Assembly (NCBI GenBank): GCA_022539475.1
Contig: VCMS01000193.1
Span: 1 to 64,000 of the forward strand
Direction of reading: 5' to 3'
Origin: Gracilaria domingensis
Lineage: Eukaryota; Rhodophyta; Florideophyceae; Gracilariales; Gracilariaceae
DNA length: 64,000 bases
Positions 53,527 to 63,830 of the stretch are shown piece by piece. The notes under the pieces were generated by a model, which ran no database searches, was not told the origin of the DNA, and worked only from the letters and a program-made list of their open reading frames with translations. The position numbers and the translations under genes are program-made. The stretch's first letter is position 1, and each line of letters opens with the position of its first letter.

Positions 53527-54241
53527 GATGATGCTGGCTCGATGTGAAGTGAAGGAAAGGCCTCAGGCTTGCAAATCGTGTGGGTAGGGGAGGAGGAATG
53601 GTCGGTATTTAAGCACTGTCGGCTCAAAAAGTTCTGTTTGACGGAAGAAACGGTATCTTGTCAACGTTTACCCTTGTGTCTACGCAGCATTTCTACCAGT
53701 GAACTCAGCCCGTACGACCACCTGCATGGTTGAGCCGTCGTTTTAATGTCGGTAATCGACGCTATAATCGAAAGGTGAGTAGATCCGCCGTTGTAAGCGA
53801 GATTGAACTCACCAATGGGCACAGCGCGTACACAAATTCACGTTGAACAGACTCCGCCCCCCGTTTGAAACCTATGGCCAGCATCATGCTGATCATGTTG
53901 ACAAAAGCACAGTTGTAAACTTTTAATTGGCGAACAACGTTTTTGCTTGTCGATAGCGTTGTTTCCGGTATCAGAGATAAAATTTAAAACGTTTTTTGAA
54001 AATACGGGGAATAGATGTTGCAATGCAAGCACAAATGCCAGTTCGGCAACAAAGCAAATTCCCGGCCAGGAAACAACGTGTTAATTTTAAATTCCGAATT
54101 TACTAAATTTCTTTGCGTGGTCGTTTTTACTACTTCCGTTTGTTAGAGAAACATCGTAATAATATATTTTGTTGACAACCCTCAGTGCGCCGTGCGAGCG
54201 ATGAAGATGATACACACACACCATGTGAGGTGAGGGTCGCC
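53527..54241. promoter_or_regulatory. Divergent promoter region, cysteine-rich protein / Nudix gene
   Basis: About 700 bp between two head-to-head genes, AT-rich in its right half. Minus-strand TATA-like element at about 53608-53615; nothing certain for the plus-strand gene. Confidence 0.35.
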
Positions 54242-55330
54242 ATGCCGCCATCGCAGATCCCTGACCTGAAGCCGTGCACTTTCGGTGGTCCGTCCCTTAA
54301 CCGTCTCAACAATCACCGTCGCAACTCAGAAACTGACGCCAAAATAACTGATCCAAGGGCCAAGCACCTCATCTTCAACTCTCAGTTGAAGGTCCTAGTA
54401 CGTTTGCTTAACGGCTCAGCGTCACTTGCTCTATTACCCGCCACCACTTGCGGAAAACTTCCCGTTGCCACCGAAGATCCCATTTTGCTTGGCGTCGATG
54501 CCGAAAACATTCCTTACGTCGCGCTACGATTACCAGCGCTCAGCGATGAACACGAGTCAAACATCCCGCCCGATACCAAATTCATTCACCTGAGATCTGC
54601 GTTCCCCGGCATTACGGGTGTTCATGCTGCTATATCTGCACATGCTCGTTCACTGCTTGTCTTCCACGAGCGCCATCAGTTTTGTGGACAGTGTGGAGCG
54701 CGCACAAAATCAGAACAAGCTGGAGCTCGTCGGAGGTGCATACGTAATGTTTTGGATGAGGTACCGCCCGAGACCCGTGTGAATGATGAAAGCCAATGTG
54801 GCGGCATGTGGTTTCCTCGCACAGACCCAGTAGTCATTATGCTTGTATTAGATTCGTCCGGGAAAAGCACCTTGCTTGGAAGACAAAGTCGATTCCCACC
54901 AGGCTTGTACTCATGCCTAGCTGGCTTTATGGAACATGGTGAGGGAATCGAAGACGCGGTTCGAAGAGAGGTTTTTGAGGAGGCTGGTGTGCGAGTTGGG
55001 CGCGTGCGATTCTTCACCTCACAACCTTGGCCTTTCCCCTACTCGCTTATGCTTGGATGCGTCGCCCAAGCAGATTCGAAACAGATTTCCATTGACCCGC
55101 ACGAGTTGGAGCACGCCAGGTGGTTCTCGCGGGAAGAAATCGTTTCTATGATGGCATGCAAAAGGTCTAGAGGGAAGAATATTGACCGCAACGATACGGA
55201 TGATGAGAACAACAACCACGTTGAATTGTTCGTGCCGCCTACAGCTACGATAGCAGGCAAGCTTTTGGAGACCTTTGCTTCACGGGAGCCTATTACATTG
55301 TTTGACCCCAAAGCAGGTGGAATGTTGTGA
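54242..55330 (+). CDS. NudC/NUDT12-type NAD(H) or NAD-capped RNA pyrophosphatase (Nudix)
   Basis: 362 residues with the NudC-family order: an N-terminal NUDIX-like part (1-125), a zinc-finger region (C148, C151, C166, C186), and the Nudix domain. The Nudix box GFMEHGEGIEDAVRREVFEE (from 228, continuing AGV) is intact, and SQPWPFP (260-266) is the family's specificity signature. Members hydrolyse NADH to NMNH and AMP, or remove NAD caps from RNA. The third and fourth zinc ligands are about 20 residues apart rather than two, an insertion relative to bacterial NudC. No C-terminal peroxisomal tripeptide (it ends GGML). The frame is open 57 bp further upstream, but the first ATG is at 54242. Confidence 0.93.
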   Translation: MPPSQIPDLKPCTFGGPSLNRLNNHRRNSETDAKITDPRAKHLIFNSQLKVLVRLLNGSASLALLPATTCGKLPVATEDPILLGVDAENIPYVALRLPALSDEHESNIPPDTKFIHLRSAFPGITGVHAAISAHARSLLVFHERHQFCGQCGARTKSEQAGARRRCIRNVLDEVPPETRVNDESQCGGMWFPRTDPVVIMLVLDSSGKSTLLGRQSRFPPGLYSCLAGFMEHGEGIEDAVRREVFEEAGVRVGRVRFFTSQPWPFPYSLMLGCVAQADSKQISIDPHELEHARWFSREEIVSMMACKRSRGKNIDRNDTDDENNNHVELFVPPTATIAGKLLETFASREPITLFDPKAGGML

Positions 55331-56522
55331 TGTGTAGGCTAAATAGTTTTGCTGCTCAAGCGGTGTGGCATGGGAAGAATGTTGGGGCATTTGGTAAACA
55401 ATCGCAGTAACCATCGGTGACATTTGGAGATCTTCTCGGTAGATAGACGTAACGGCTCACAGATTGCTTCTCTGCACTGCAGGGTCTGCAGCTTGGATTC
55501 CCAGATAATAGCTGTAGCTAAAGCTGTCGCATCTTCTTCGCAATTGAACCAGGTGGCACAATCAGGAGGTACGGGAACGATGCTCATGCTACATCCCATG
55601 GGGCCTGCAGATATACAAGGGATCCATGCTGACGAAAGACGGTTGCTTCTTTTCGTCACATAGATTAGTCAAGATGTCTAATCTTCCCGGGTAATACTCA
55701 CTACCCTTGGTACCGACGGTAGCGGTTGGGACAAGAGGATCGTACGCGATTTGAGTCGGTTTTGCCACTCGCCTGCCTGCGCCTGCGCAGAAACTCGCGT
55801 CAACGTTTGAGACTCGAGCTTGTGTAAACTAAATTAAATTCAAATTTTGAAGACCGAAACCGGTTACCACGGGTGCAACGAGTGCTCTCCTTAGCAGTTG
55901 TTTGGGACAAGTGGATGCACGACCACGTGCGACGTCAAATAGCTCTAATATCATGAACAGCATCACCATAAACTCCAACGCACTCATGGTTCTGTGAGAA
56001 CTGCCGCTAGATACTAGAGCTCTACGACGCTCTCCTCTTGTTCCTCAAAGTAGAGCCCGGGGGAAGACGAGAGCGCTAAAACGTATCTGGCCCCGAATAC
56101 ACGGCATACAAATGACAGACCTAGTGAAACAGAAGATATTGTAATTCGTTCTCAAGAGCCTGTCTGCTTTGAGCAGCCCGTATACGTATCTCATACAAAA
56201 TGATGTTGATAAAACTGACTGGTACAACGCTTGCCTATTTCGGTATCTGTCTCATTCCTTCTTCCGCAATAAATTTGACATACGTATCAGCACAGCACGC
56301 TAACTACCAAACTGGTTCCTACCGCCCCATGCCCACACTCCACCTATTGTCCCAGTGTAGCACATACTGAACATCTCCTAATCCCACTTCACATGCAAAT
56401 GAAAGCTTATAAAAGCCCATTCTGTCCGAGTGCGAATGTTTACGTCCGCTCGAAGAACGACGCCCATCACGGAGACTCTCCAGGTCAAGCGGTTGTGAAC
56501 AAATTCTCCCGTTGTTTGTGCA
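55331..56522. other. Non-coding gap and AIM24-like promoter
   Basis: No supported gene. cccttggtaccgacggta (about 55703-55720) repeats the core of the palindrome at 46559. The right end carries the TATA box of the next gene. Confidence 0.45.
56408..56415 (+). promoter_or_regulatory. TATA box of the AIM24-like gene
   Basis: tataaaag in gcttataaaagccc, 108 bp upstream of the ATG at 56523. Confidence 0.6.
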
Positions 56523-57622
56523 ATGGCTCATGTTGATATCAAGGGCTTAAAGCGCCTAGCGTCCAACACTCTGGCAACTGTCTCCAGCGCTGCTTTGAAG
56601 AGTGGAAAAATGAATGCTGACTCTAGATGTCCCTCTGTTATCACTAAACTGGTCGCCAAGGCTGCTTCCAGCTCCTCCAAAGCCACCCCTATCATCGTGA
56701 AGCCAGTTCATGAGCCTGAAAGCGTTCCTATGTCCACCGCGGCTAACGTCAGTGACAGTTCTGATTCTGAGTGTGAACGTGAATACATTGCTTCGAACGA
56801 GAACATATGCATCGCCCATGTTTCTTTTTCAGACCTCGTGAATAGTTCTTGGTGTGAGTCGAAAGACAATCAGCTTTTCGAAGTGCAAAATCAGAAGCTC
56901 TTGAGAATCAATCTGCCTCAAAGCAAGTCTTCTACGGCATGGATAAAGTATGGAACAAGGGTTGCCTCGCTGGGGACTGTAAAATTCAGAGCTCAGGGTA
57001 TGCGAGATCAGGGATTGACGAATGTGTTGAAGAAAACTTTGACTGCCGAAGGAATGAAATTTGTCAAATGTGAAGGGAATGGTGTAGTTTTCTGCGCAGA
57101 TGAACAAAAGCTGCTACATGTTCTGGAACTTGGACCAGACGAGATTTTGTTCGTGAATGGGAGCAATCTACTCGCTATTTGTGCAGATATCACCTATGAT
57201 ATTAAGTTCATGACAGGGATGAATGTTGCATCAGGTATATTTTGCGTTAAACTCACTGGAAACGGAATCGTCGCTTTCGGCTGCCATGGAGCAGTCGTTG
57301 CTCTTGAAGCAAGTGAAGCTTCTCCCGTTTATACTGACCCGAGTGCTACTGTGGCTTGGACACATGCACCGACTGTAAAGGTACGTATTTTTCGGAATTC
57401 TTCTTCTTCTTCGAGACGGTGATACGGTACCCTTGCACTAACTTTTTCGTCTTTGTCCATCTTTGATATGGTTTTTTCCTACAGATGGACATGAATTTTA
57501 AATCACTGATTGGGAAGGGCTCAGGCGAAGAACTACAACTGGAGTTCAGGCAGGGTTTTGTCGTTATTCAACCACACCACCACGTTCCTGTTCGAGAGTC
57601 CATCAAACCTAGTGTGTTGTAG
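56523..57622 (+). CDS. AIM24-family protein, two exons
   Basis: Exon 1 is 56523-57380 and exon 2 is 57485-57622, giving 331 residues. The first 100 residues are Ser-rich and low complexity. The rest fits the AIM24/TIGR00266 fold: KSSTAWIKYGTRVAS, LELGPDEILFVNGSNLLA, GIFCVKLTGNGIVAFGCHG, VAWTHAPTVK; then, after the intron, KSLIGKGSGEELQLEFRQ and GFVVIQP. AIM24 proteins form beta-prism-like barrels and in yeast act at the mitochondrial inner membrane. No clear mitochondrial presequence is seen, so location is open. Without splicing the frame would read through the donor and stop at 57422, losing the conserved C-terminal GSGE...VVIQP element. Confidence 0.85.
57381..57484 (+). other. Intron of the AIM24-like gene (GT-AG, 104 nt, phase 0)
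   Basis: Donor gtacgt after ACTGTAAAG, polypyrimidine tract and ttcctacag acceptor before ATGGACATG. Splicing adds the conserved C-terminus. Confidence 0.88.
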
Positions 57623-58162
57623 AGACAAAGAGCTACCCTGGACCTTCTTGTACAATAATTCTGACTGTATCGATCTTGTTCTCTAGGCCATGCATTATGT
57701 ATGGAAGAAATGTTACAGACACATTGTTTCGGTTTATGTTGTTATGTTCTTCGCGATTGTCCATCATCAGAGTTCCACATGTTGCGAAAGCAATAAAGAT
57801 CTCATAAGTTCATCTTGGAGACAGCATTCGAATCTGCGGGCAAATGCCGCTCGTCGAGAGGACCTCTCTCTCTCTCTTCCATAGGCACAATACTTCACCG
57901 AGAAATAAGTACGGTAGGCGCAATCTCTCTCATTTACGGTTATCTGCCCCCAACTGCGAGGCAGAAGTAAGATTATATGTGGTTATATCTAAGTCTGAAA
58001 GTAACCCTCTCTCCAGGCGCAATCTGAATCTACAGCAATTGCTTAGTATTTGTGCATAAGGTGTTAACTCTTCAGGGGAGGGAAATCTTTCTGTACGTTT
58101 CATTTTGACCAGTACTTTGATTCATGTCATTATATATGTCCGCGGTAAAGAAGAAGAACAAG
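57623..58162 (+). mobile_element. Possible LINE-like 3' end, copy 3 (weak)
   Basis: The right end, tgtccgcggtaaagaagaag plus aacaag (58137-58162), matches the terminal sequence of copies 1 and 2. The frame ending at 58059 has RRNLNLQQLL, which resembles QRDLDLQTLI of copy 2. The left limit is unknown and much of the interval may be the AIM24 3' flank. A CT repeat lies at about 57863-57876. Confidence 0.4.
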
Positions 58163-58377
58163 TAAGGGATACCTCGAGAAAAGCCCCAACTCCTGCCTGG
58201 AGCGCATGCGTTCCGCCCACGAGGTCGTTCGGGTGTGATACGGAAAACTTGCCTCCGTGTCATAGATGGGCAGCTCATTTGAGTTTTCCGTAGGATTCAT
58301 ACTGCGTCCAGATGAAGGCTCAGATATTCTAGAATAAGTCTAGAATACCCACAATAAAGAGAGGAGAAGAAGAACAA

Positions 58378-58627
58378 GTATCCATATCGACATCTGAACG
58401 AGTATTCGGATAGATGTGATATGAAGGTTCTACGGTGCCCTTTGACGAACGCATCCCGGAGACACACGATCCCTGTTTTAGCTAAACAACGCGATTTAGA
58501 TTTGCAAACTTTGATCAGAGAACACCCTCATCAGCTCTTAGCCTTTTTAGCGAGAGAAAACTATCTGTAGATAGTTTTACTTTGGTCCTGTAATTGAGGA
58601 CCATTGTCCGCATTAAAGAAGAAGAAG
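58378..58627 (+). mobile_element. LINE-like retrotransposon 3' end, copy 2
   Basis: The frame ending at 58569 reads HLNEYSDRCD, MKVLRCPLTNASRRHTI and HQLLAFLARENYL, homologous to copy 1 (ERC, RRPLTSATRRETL, HRLLAFLTRENFL), with a deletion where copy 1 has the CGTNVKWDAD part. The 3' UTR shares agttttac, then a 7-bp hairpin (58583-58589 with 58597-58603), then ttgtccgcattaaagaagaagaag. The truncated 5' edge directly follows a gaagaagaacaag stretch resembling the tail of another copy. The intact C-terminal frame suggests moderate age. Confidence 0.75.
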
Positions 58628-58891
58628 TGATATGAAGCAAAACAACTACATGCACGGGACACATGCGATCCGCCCTCAGGTGACGTGTCTAACTGCGTAC
58701 TAGGAAGCGAAATAGATCCGCGGTCGGGACTTCTAGGGAGGGCGACATGATCCAAGCTCACGGAGATGATGGTCTCATGCAATATCTACGAGGGTAGATG
58801 TGTAGAGAGTTTAGGTATGAGAACTTACAGAAGAAGATAATGAATATACCGCGGAAACGAAAGTAAGCGTAGAGCGGAAGACATCGAATAG

Positions 58892-60823
58892 TTATTCGTA
58901 CACGTCTCCGTCCTCAACAGGTTGCTGCTCACCGGCTGCACGAGCCATGTTGCCGGTAGAGCGTGCGTTAATCGGAGCGTTCCATCGCAGCCACCGTGCA
59001 AACGGCGAAACCGTCGCCTCCTTGCCAAACGGATCAGCGTCATGATCATTGTCTCCCACCCGAACATCTCCCCTCAATACCGCCACCAGCTCATCCATGC
59101 TCTCCAGTAGCCTCCAACCGGTCGTCTCGATTGGCACAAAGATCACTGCCAGTACCGCTGCCATAGAAACCCCGAAGTACGTCCACATGGTTGCAGAAAG
59201 ATTTAAGTTTGACACATACTGCGCGAAAATTGGAGTCACGATCAGTCCGATCCGTGCCAATGAAGAGCAAATTCCCATCGCCGTCGCACGTACTCGGGCC
59301 GGATAAACTTCGTTTGTGTAGAGGTATGTCGCTTGAAAAGCAGAGCTACTGGCTCCTCGAGCGACGAAGAACACTACTGTTTCTCCTAAACGACCGATAC
59401 ACCCAAGCAGAAGCGGAAACGTGGCCCCTGTTATGCCAAATGAGTATCCGATCAGTGGGCGCCTTCCGATGTAGTTCAAGAGCGCGAATGCAATCAGCAC
59501 CCCGGGGACTTCTCCTATTGAAGCCCATAAAGTGGACAAGAAGTCCTCACGCGTAAGCTTGTTCGCACATGCTTCCTCCTGAATCTCCTGTTTGCTTTGC
59601 TCGCCAGAACTGCTCTTCGCCACCACTTCCGTCGTCCCGTCATTTGCCAGCTCTGGATCAGAATGGGTGTGGTTGCTGTCATGACCAGGATGTCGCACCG
59701 CATGCGTATCAAGAGACATAGCCACCCGCCCCATGCTCGTATTATTGGCTTTGTCCGTTAGCATAGCCTCGCAAACTTCCGTTCCATTTGTGCCTTTCGC
59801 CCACGAGCACAGTTTGTCCTTCTCACAAGAACTCTGATCTAGTAACTTTTCACATTCCGTTCGCACGTATGTGCACCGTCGCCCAGCATTCTCCGCTGCG
59901 ATGAGTTCTGGTTGAAGCATTACCAGTCCGTAATATGTAAATGCCGCTGCAAACCACATGACAAAAACCTTGAAGGTAAATGAACGCACGCCTGTTCGCA
60001 CCAACTGCAACGCTCCACCCTTCGAGGGTAGACCGTCAGCAGCCGCAACGAGCTGTCCGTCTGGTAAACTTCGCCCATTGTAGACTGCCACTCGAGACAA
60101 AACATTCTGGGCACGGTCAATTTTGCCGCGAGCCACCAGCCAGCGCGGGGATTCCTGAATCATGAAACCAAGGACCAAAACCAGGAGTAGCGGCAGAGTC
60201 GACACTCCAATGAGCCAGCGCCAGCCCAATACGGGCAGCACAGCCATGGCAACCGCGGATTCGAAGACGGCACCAAGCGACCAGAAGATAGATATTATCA
60301 TGCCCCACGCTCCACGCTGTGACTTCGGAAGAAACTCCATAAGCAAGGAGTATGACACTGGCACGCCGCCGATGCCGAAGCCGACGGCCCCGCGCGTTAG
60401 AACAATAGTAATATAATTTGGGGATAGCGCAGACGCAAGGCCCATGAAGAAGGTGACCGCGGTGGATAAGATAAAGCCGGTTCGGCGCCCGAACTTGTCG
60501 CTAATCAAGCCCCAAAAGGTGGCACCAGTCAACATGCCAACGCCAACAGAGGTGGTGATTAGAGCGGCACGCGCGTCGGAGATGCCCCAATCGCACTGCA
60601 AGGGCTGCTTGATAAAGGAGAGCAGCAGCATTTCCATGGACTCTGCGGTCCAACACAGGCCGGTGAGCGCGATTAGCAGGTACTGGAAGCGACCCATACC
60701 GGTGGCCTCGACGGCTTCGTCGACCGAGAAGCTCCCTTGAGCAGCATCCTCGACAGTAGAGTCAGAGAAGGGGTCGTCGAGATGGACGTAGTCGCTGGAC
60801 GGCAAAGCGGAAGTGCCAGTCAT
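58892..60823 (-). CDS. SV2/SVOP-like major facilitator transporter
   Basis: 643 residues, MFS sugar/organic-ion group. The N-terminus is acidic and cytosolic (1-45). About twelve membrane segments follow. After helix 2 comes GLISDKFGRRTGFI, the canonical MFS loop motif; after helix 6 comes IQESPRWLVARGKIDRAQNV. YIGRRPLIGYSFG is the equivalent loop in the second half, and VYPARVRATAMGICSS lies before helix 11. A long loop between helices 7 and 8 (about 315-430) has paired cysteines and N-x-S/T sites (GTNGTEVC, NNTSMG), as in SV2/SVOP and OCT relatives. Substrate unknown. The ATG at 60823 is the first and fits the family N-terminus. Confidence 0.92.
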   Translation of the reverse strand: MTGTSALPSSDYVHLDDPFSDSTVEDAAQGSFSVDEAVEATGMGRFQYLLIALTGLCWTAESMEMLLLSFIKQPLQCDWGISDARAALITTSVGVGMLTGATFWGLISDKFGRRTGFILSTAVTFFMGLASALSPNYITIVLTRGAVGFGIGGVPVSYSLLMEFLPKSQRGAWGMIISIFWSLGAVFESAVAMAVLPVLGWRWLIGVSTLPLLLVLVLGFMIQESPRWLVARGKIDRAQNVLSRVAVYNGRSLPDGQLVAAADGLPSKGGALQLVRTGVRSFTFKVFVMWFAAAFTYYGLVMLQPELIAAENAGRRCTYVRTECEKLLDQSSCEKDKLCSWAKGTNGTEVCEAMLTDKANNTSMGRVAMSLDTHAVRHPGHDSNHTHSDPELANDGTTEVVAKSSSGEQSKQEIQEEACANKLTREDFLSTLWASIGEVPGVLIAFALLNYIGRRPLIGYSFGITGATFPLLLGCIGRLGETVVFFVARGASSSAFQATYLYTNEVYPARVRATAMGICSSLARIGLIVTPIFAQYVSNLNLSATMWTYFGVSMAAVLAVIFVPIETTGWRLLESMDELVAVLRGDVRVGDNDHDADPFGKEATVSPFARWLRWNAPINARSTGNMARAAGEQQPVEDGDVYE

Positions 60824-61970
60824 GGCGAGTGTTGGGAAGAGTACTATCTAGTCTCTGAAACCCATATTCTGGTAAGTGCGTCTCTTTCCGAGTTTAACAC
60901 ACATGAACAGGTTGCTGTCAGGACCAGGACAGCGTGAACAGGCTGTTGTCGGTCAGGGACGCTCACGAGTGTGCGTAGAATAACAAATATAGGCTCGATT
61001 TTTTTCGAAAATGATTTACGCAGAGGCCATTCGAAAGTCCGATATCTAAGAAGGTAGGATACTAGCCTTAGCTACTAGAGATACAAGTTCTCTCTCTCTC
61101 TAATACGGGCGCAGTAGTCTAATTCCTACTAGTTACTGCAGAGCGTTTCTGTTGAAAGAAACGCTTTCACTAGAAAACCCAACACTCTTTCTGGCCATTA
61201 GATACAAGTTGCGTCATACAACCGAGACTCGATATCTAGCGCTCATTTAGTTCGTTCGATCGCAGACCATAATTCGTTACGCGGTCCTAAGCGCGGCAAA
61301 GAACGTCGATGTGAAATGCTCAATGTCTCCATTTTACTGCAGGAACGAATGGGGCAGTGTTGTCAGCAGAGAACAGGGTACGGCAACTACACACAGCGCG
61401 GTTTATGGATTCAACCACATCTTGATCAGTCTGGAAACGTCTAAAGTACAACTGACCTCTACCACCGAGACGAGTTACCACAACTGGTGGGAATCTCAGT
61501 GAGCCTGCCAGCACAAGTGAATCTGTAATAAATCACTACCCTTCATACACCCAGCGATGGTTCGAAAGCATGTAGTTGCAAATTAGGGAAATGAAGAACA
61601 GCAATTGTTTTGCCGTGAGGCTTCCAGCAGTTTCATAAATGTAATACCAAACAAAGCTTGTTCAACCCTTCAAACAACTCTACAAGTCAAAGAATATAGC
61701 ACATTGCAACTTTGTTAGACAGTACGATGGTAGATGTTTATGATTTCGTGGAGCATGGTACTCAATTTCAAGAATCGTCATCAAGATGTTGTTCCGGTTA
61801 TACCATGAACAAAAACCCGTCGATCTGAATTTCAATGAGGTATAAAAGCGTGGAATTCGGCAGAAACGCATCTTTATTCCGCTCTAATAAGCTTAAGGTC
61901 ACGGGATCTATTTAAGCTTGATGCAGGTACTTCGTGGAACTCTGTAGCGCACTTCTTTCATGATCACATT
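60824..61970. other. Non-coding gap with small inverted repeats
   Basis: No supported gene. A 9-bp inverted repeat (agcgtttct / agaaacgct, about 61142-61165) lies next to a CT repeat (about 61089-61101). A well-formed tataaaag at 61841-61848 on the plus strand faces the 3' end of the minus-strand cysteine-rich gene. Confidence 0.4.
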
Positions 61971-63830
61971 TCAGAAGCACTGCCCGCTTCCGCCGAAGTT
62001 ACTGGTTCCAGGGGGACACGGTTGGCAAACATTCGGAGATGTCGCACCGACGACAGTGCTGAAGGTGCCAGCAGGACAAGAGCTGCAAGTTCCTGATCTA
62101 GGCAGATCAGAGAAGAAACCCTGGCGGCACCTCGTGCACCTTACGGAACCGGCAGCGCTAAATGACCCTGCTGGGCAGTCCTGACAGCTAGAACTGGTTT
62201 CTGATGCTTCGTCGAGACTGAAAGTTCCCGCCGGACACGAAGTACAACTCCTAGATCTCACTTGCTCGGCAAATGTACCTGGGCCACACCTCTGGCAGTT
62301 CCGAGTAGAACCTTGGCTAAATGTTCCCTGGGGACATGGAAGACAAGAAGATGCGGAAGTGGCACCCACAGCTGTGCCAAACGTTCCTGCTGGACATCCG
62401 GTGCATGATGAGGACCCAGGTTGGTCAGAGTAACTACCCGGGTTACAAGCAGAACAAGTAGTTGACCTATCGAAGCTGAAGGTTCCCATCGGACATGGTT
62501 CACATGTGTCCCTCGTAGTCGCCCCAACAGCTCGGCTAAACGTCCCACCAGGGCAGCTTCTGCAAGAAGACGCTCTATCACGGTCGCCGAACGTTCCAAC
62601 TCCACACTCAGTACAAACATTGGCACCATTCCTGCTGAAAGTTCCAGCCGGACAGCTGATGCACTGGTCGGATGATTCTGCTGCAGCAGTGGTGCTAAAT
62701 GTTCCAGCTGGACATCGTTGGCAGAAAGTTGACCCAGGCTGACCCGAGAAGAACCCTGGACTACATCTATTACAGCGATTAGCACCACTTGAGCTAAATG
62801 TACCGGGTGGGCAGTTGACGCAAGTAGTAGAAGATATAGCACCAACTTCCTCGCTGAATGTTCCAGCTCTACAACTTCTGCATGAAAGTGACCCTTGCTG
62901 ATCAGCAAAGGTGCCAGCTCCACACTCATTGCAGGACTCAGAACCAAGGGAACTAAAAGTGCCTAATGGGCATGGTTGACATATGAAGGCTGTTTGAGCA
63001 CCTGGCACAGTACTAAAAGTTCCCGCAGGGCAAGATGTGCAGCTCTCTGATCCCTCTCTATCTGCGAATGTACCGGGTAGGCAATCCGAGCAGAAGCTAC
63101 TTCCGCTTGAGCTACGAGTACCCAGGGGACAATCCATGCACTGGATCGCTGAACTTGCGTTAAGTTCTGTGCTGAAAGTTCCAGAGGGACAACTTTTGCA
63201 GAAAAAAGATCCCGGCTGATCTGCGAATGTTCCTGGACCACAACGAGTGCATACGGATTGCCCGAAACCACTGAAAGTTCCTCTTGGACAAGGAATGCAG
63301 ACATCAGCTGAATCTGCACCGATAACCGTGCTGAATGTTCCCTGTGGGCACCAGGTACAAAAACTGGAGCCCTCTGTATCAGCATAACGTCCAGCTTGGC
63401 ACTCGTAGCATCGAAAAGACCCTGCAGGACTCAGAGTACCCTTTGAACATGGTTGACAGGCAGTAGGCGAATCAGCGCCTTCAGAGGCACCAAAGGATCC
63501 AGCAGGACAAGCTGAGCATACCCGAGCGCCGAGACGATCGGAAAACGTGCCTGGCGGACATGGAAAGCAATTTGGATTTCCTCCGGTGTCCGCCGCTGTT
63601 CCACGAGGGCATGGCAAACAAGAAGAGCGGGAAGAAGCCCCTTGGGCTTCACTAAATGTCCCAGGGGGGCAGAAACTGCATGATGTAGAATCCTCGCGGT
63701 CGGAGAACTGTCCTGCAGCACATGCTTGGCATGTATCGCCAAATATGAAGGTCCCTGGCGGGCAAATAGCGGAACAGAGAGACAGAAGTAACAGGAAACA
63801 AGAAAATGCCAACAAGCAAGAAACTTTCAT
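61971..63830 (-). CDS. Secreted protein of about eleven 50-residue cysteine-rich super-repeats (GCC2/GCC3 type)
   Basis: 619 residues. A signal peptide (1-21) is followed almost wholly by Cys-rich repeats. One super-repeat of about 50 residues has three sub-units: SCPAGTFSTVxGAxSxxxC, xxCPxGTFSxxGxxxC, and xxCxxGTFADxxGSxxC. I count about eleven copies, the last incomplete, ending in GGSGQCF. The pattern is that of GCC2_GCC3/ephrin-receptor-like and TNFR-like modules in extracellular proteins. No membrane segment or catalytic domain is seen, so a cell-wall, matrix or secreted binding role is inferred. It is a larger relative of the protein at 52870-53526, on the same strand 8.4 kb away. At DNA level it is a diverged tandem repeat of about 150 bp. 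Confidence 0.9.
   Translation of the reverse strand: MKVSCLLAFSCFLLLLSLCSAICPPGTFIFGDTCQACAAGQFSDREDSTSCSFCPPGTFSEAQGASSRSSCLPCPRGTAADTGGNPNCFPCPPGTFSDRLGARVCSACPAGSFGASEGADSPTACQPCSKGTLSPAGSFRCYECQAGRYADTEGSSFCTWCPQGTFSTVIGADSADVCIPCPRGTFSGFGQSVCTRCGPGTFADQPGSFFCKSCPSGTFSTELNASSAIQCMDCPLGTRSSSGSSFCSDCLPGTFADREGSESCTSCPAGTFSTVPGAQTAFICQPCPLGTFSSLGSESCNECGAGTFADQQGSLSCRSCRAGTFSEEVGAISSTTCVNCPPGTFSSSGANRCNRCSPGFFSGQPGSTFCQRCPAGTFSTTAAAESSDQCISCPAGTFSRNGANVCTECGVGTFGDRDRASSCRSCPGGTFSRAVGATTRDTCEPCPMGTFSFDRSTTCSACNPGSYSDQPGSSSCTGCPAGTFGTAVGATSASSCLPCPQGTFSQGSTRNCQRCGPGTFAEQVRSRSCTSCPAGTFSLDEASETSSSCQDCPAGSFSAAGSVRCTRCRQGFFSDLPRSGTCSSCPAGTFSTVVGATSPNVCQPCPPGTSNFGGSGQCF

Noticed and set aside
61320-61514. 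Short ORFs in the gap between the MFS and cysteine-rich genes
   Set aside because: About 60 codons, overlapping on both strands, no motif.
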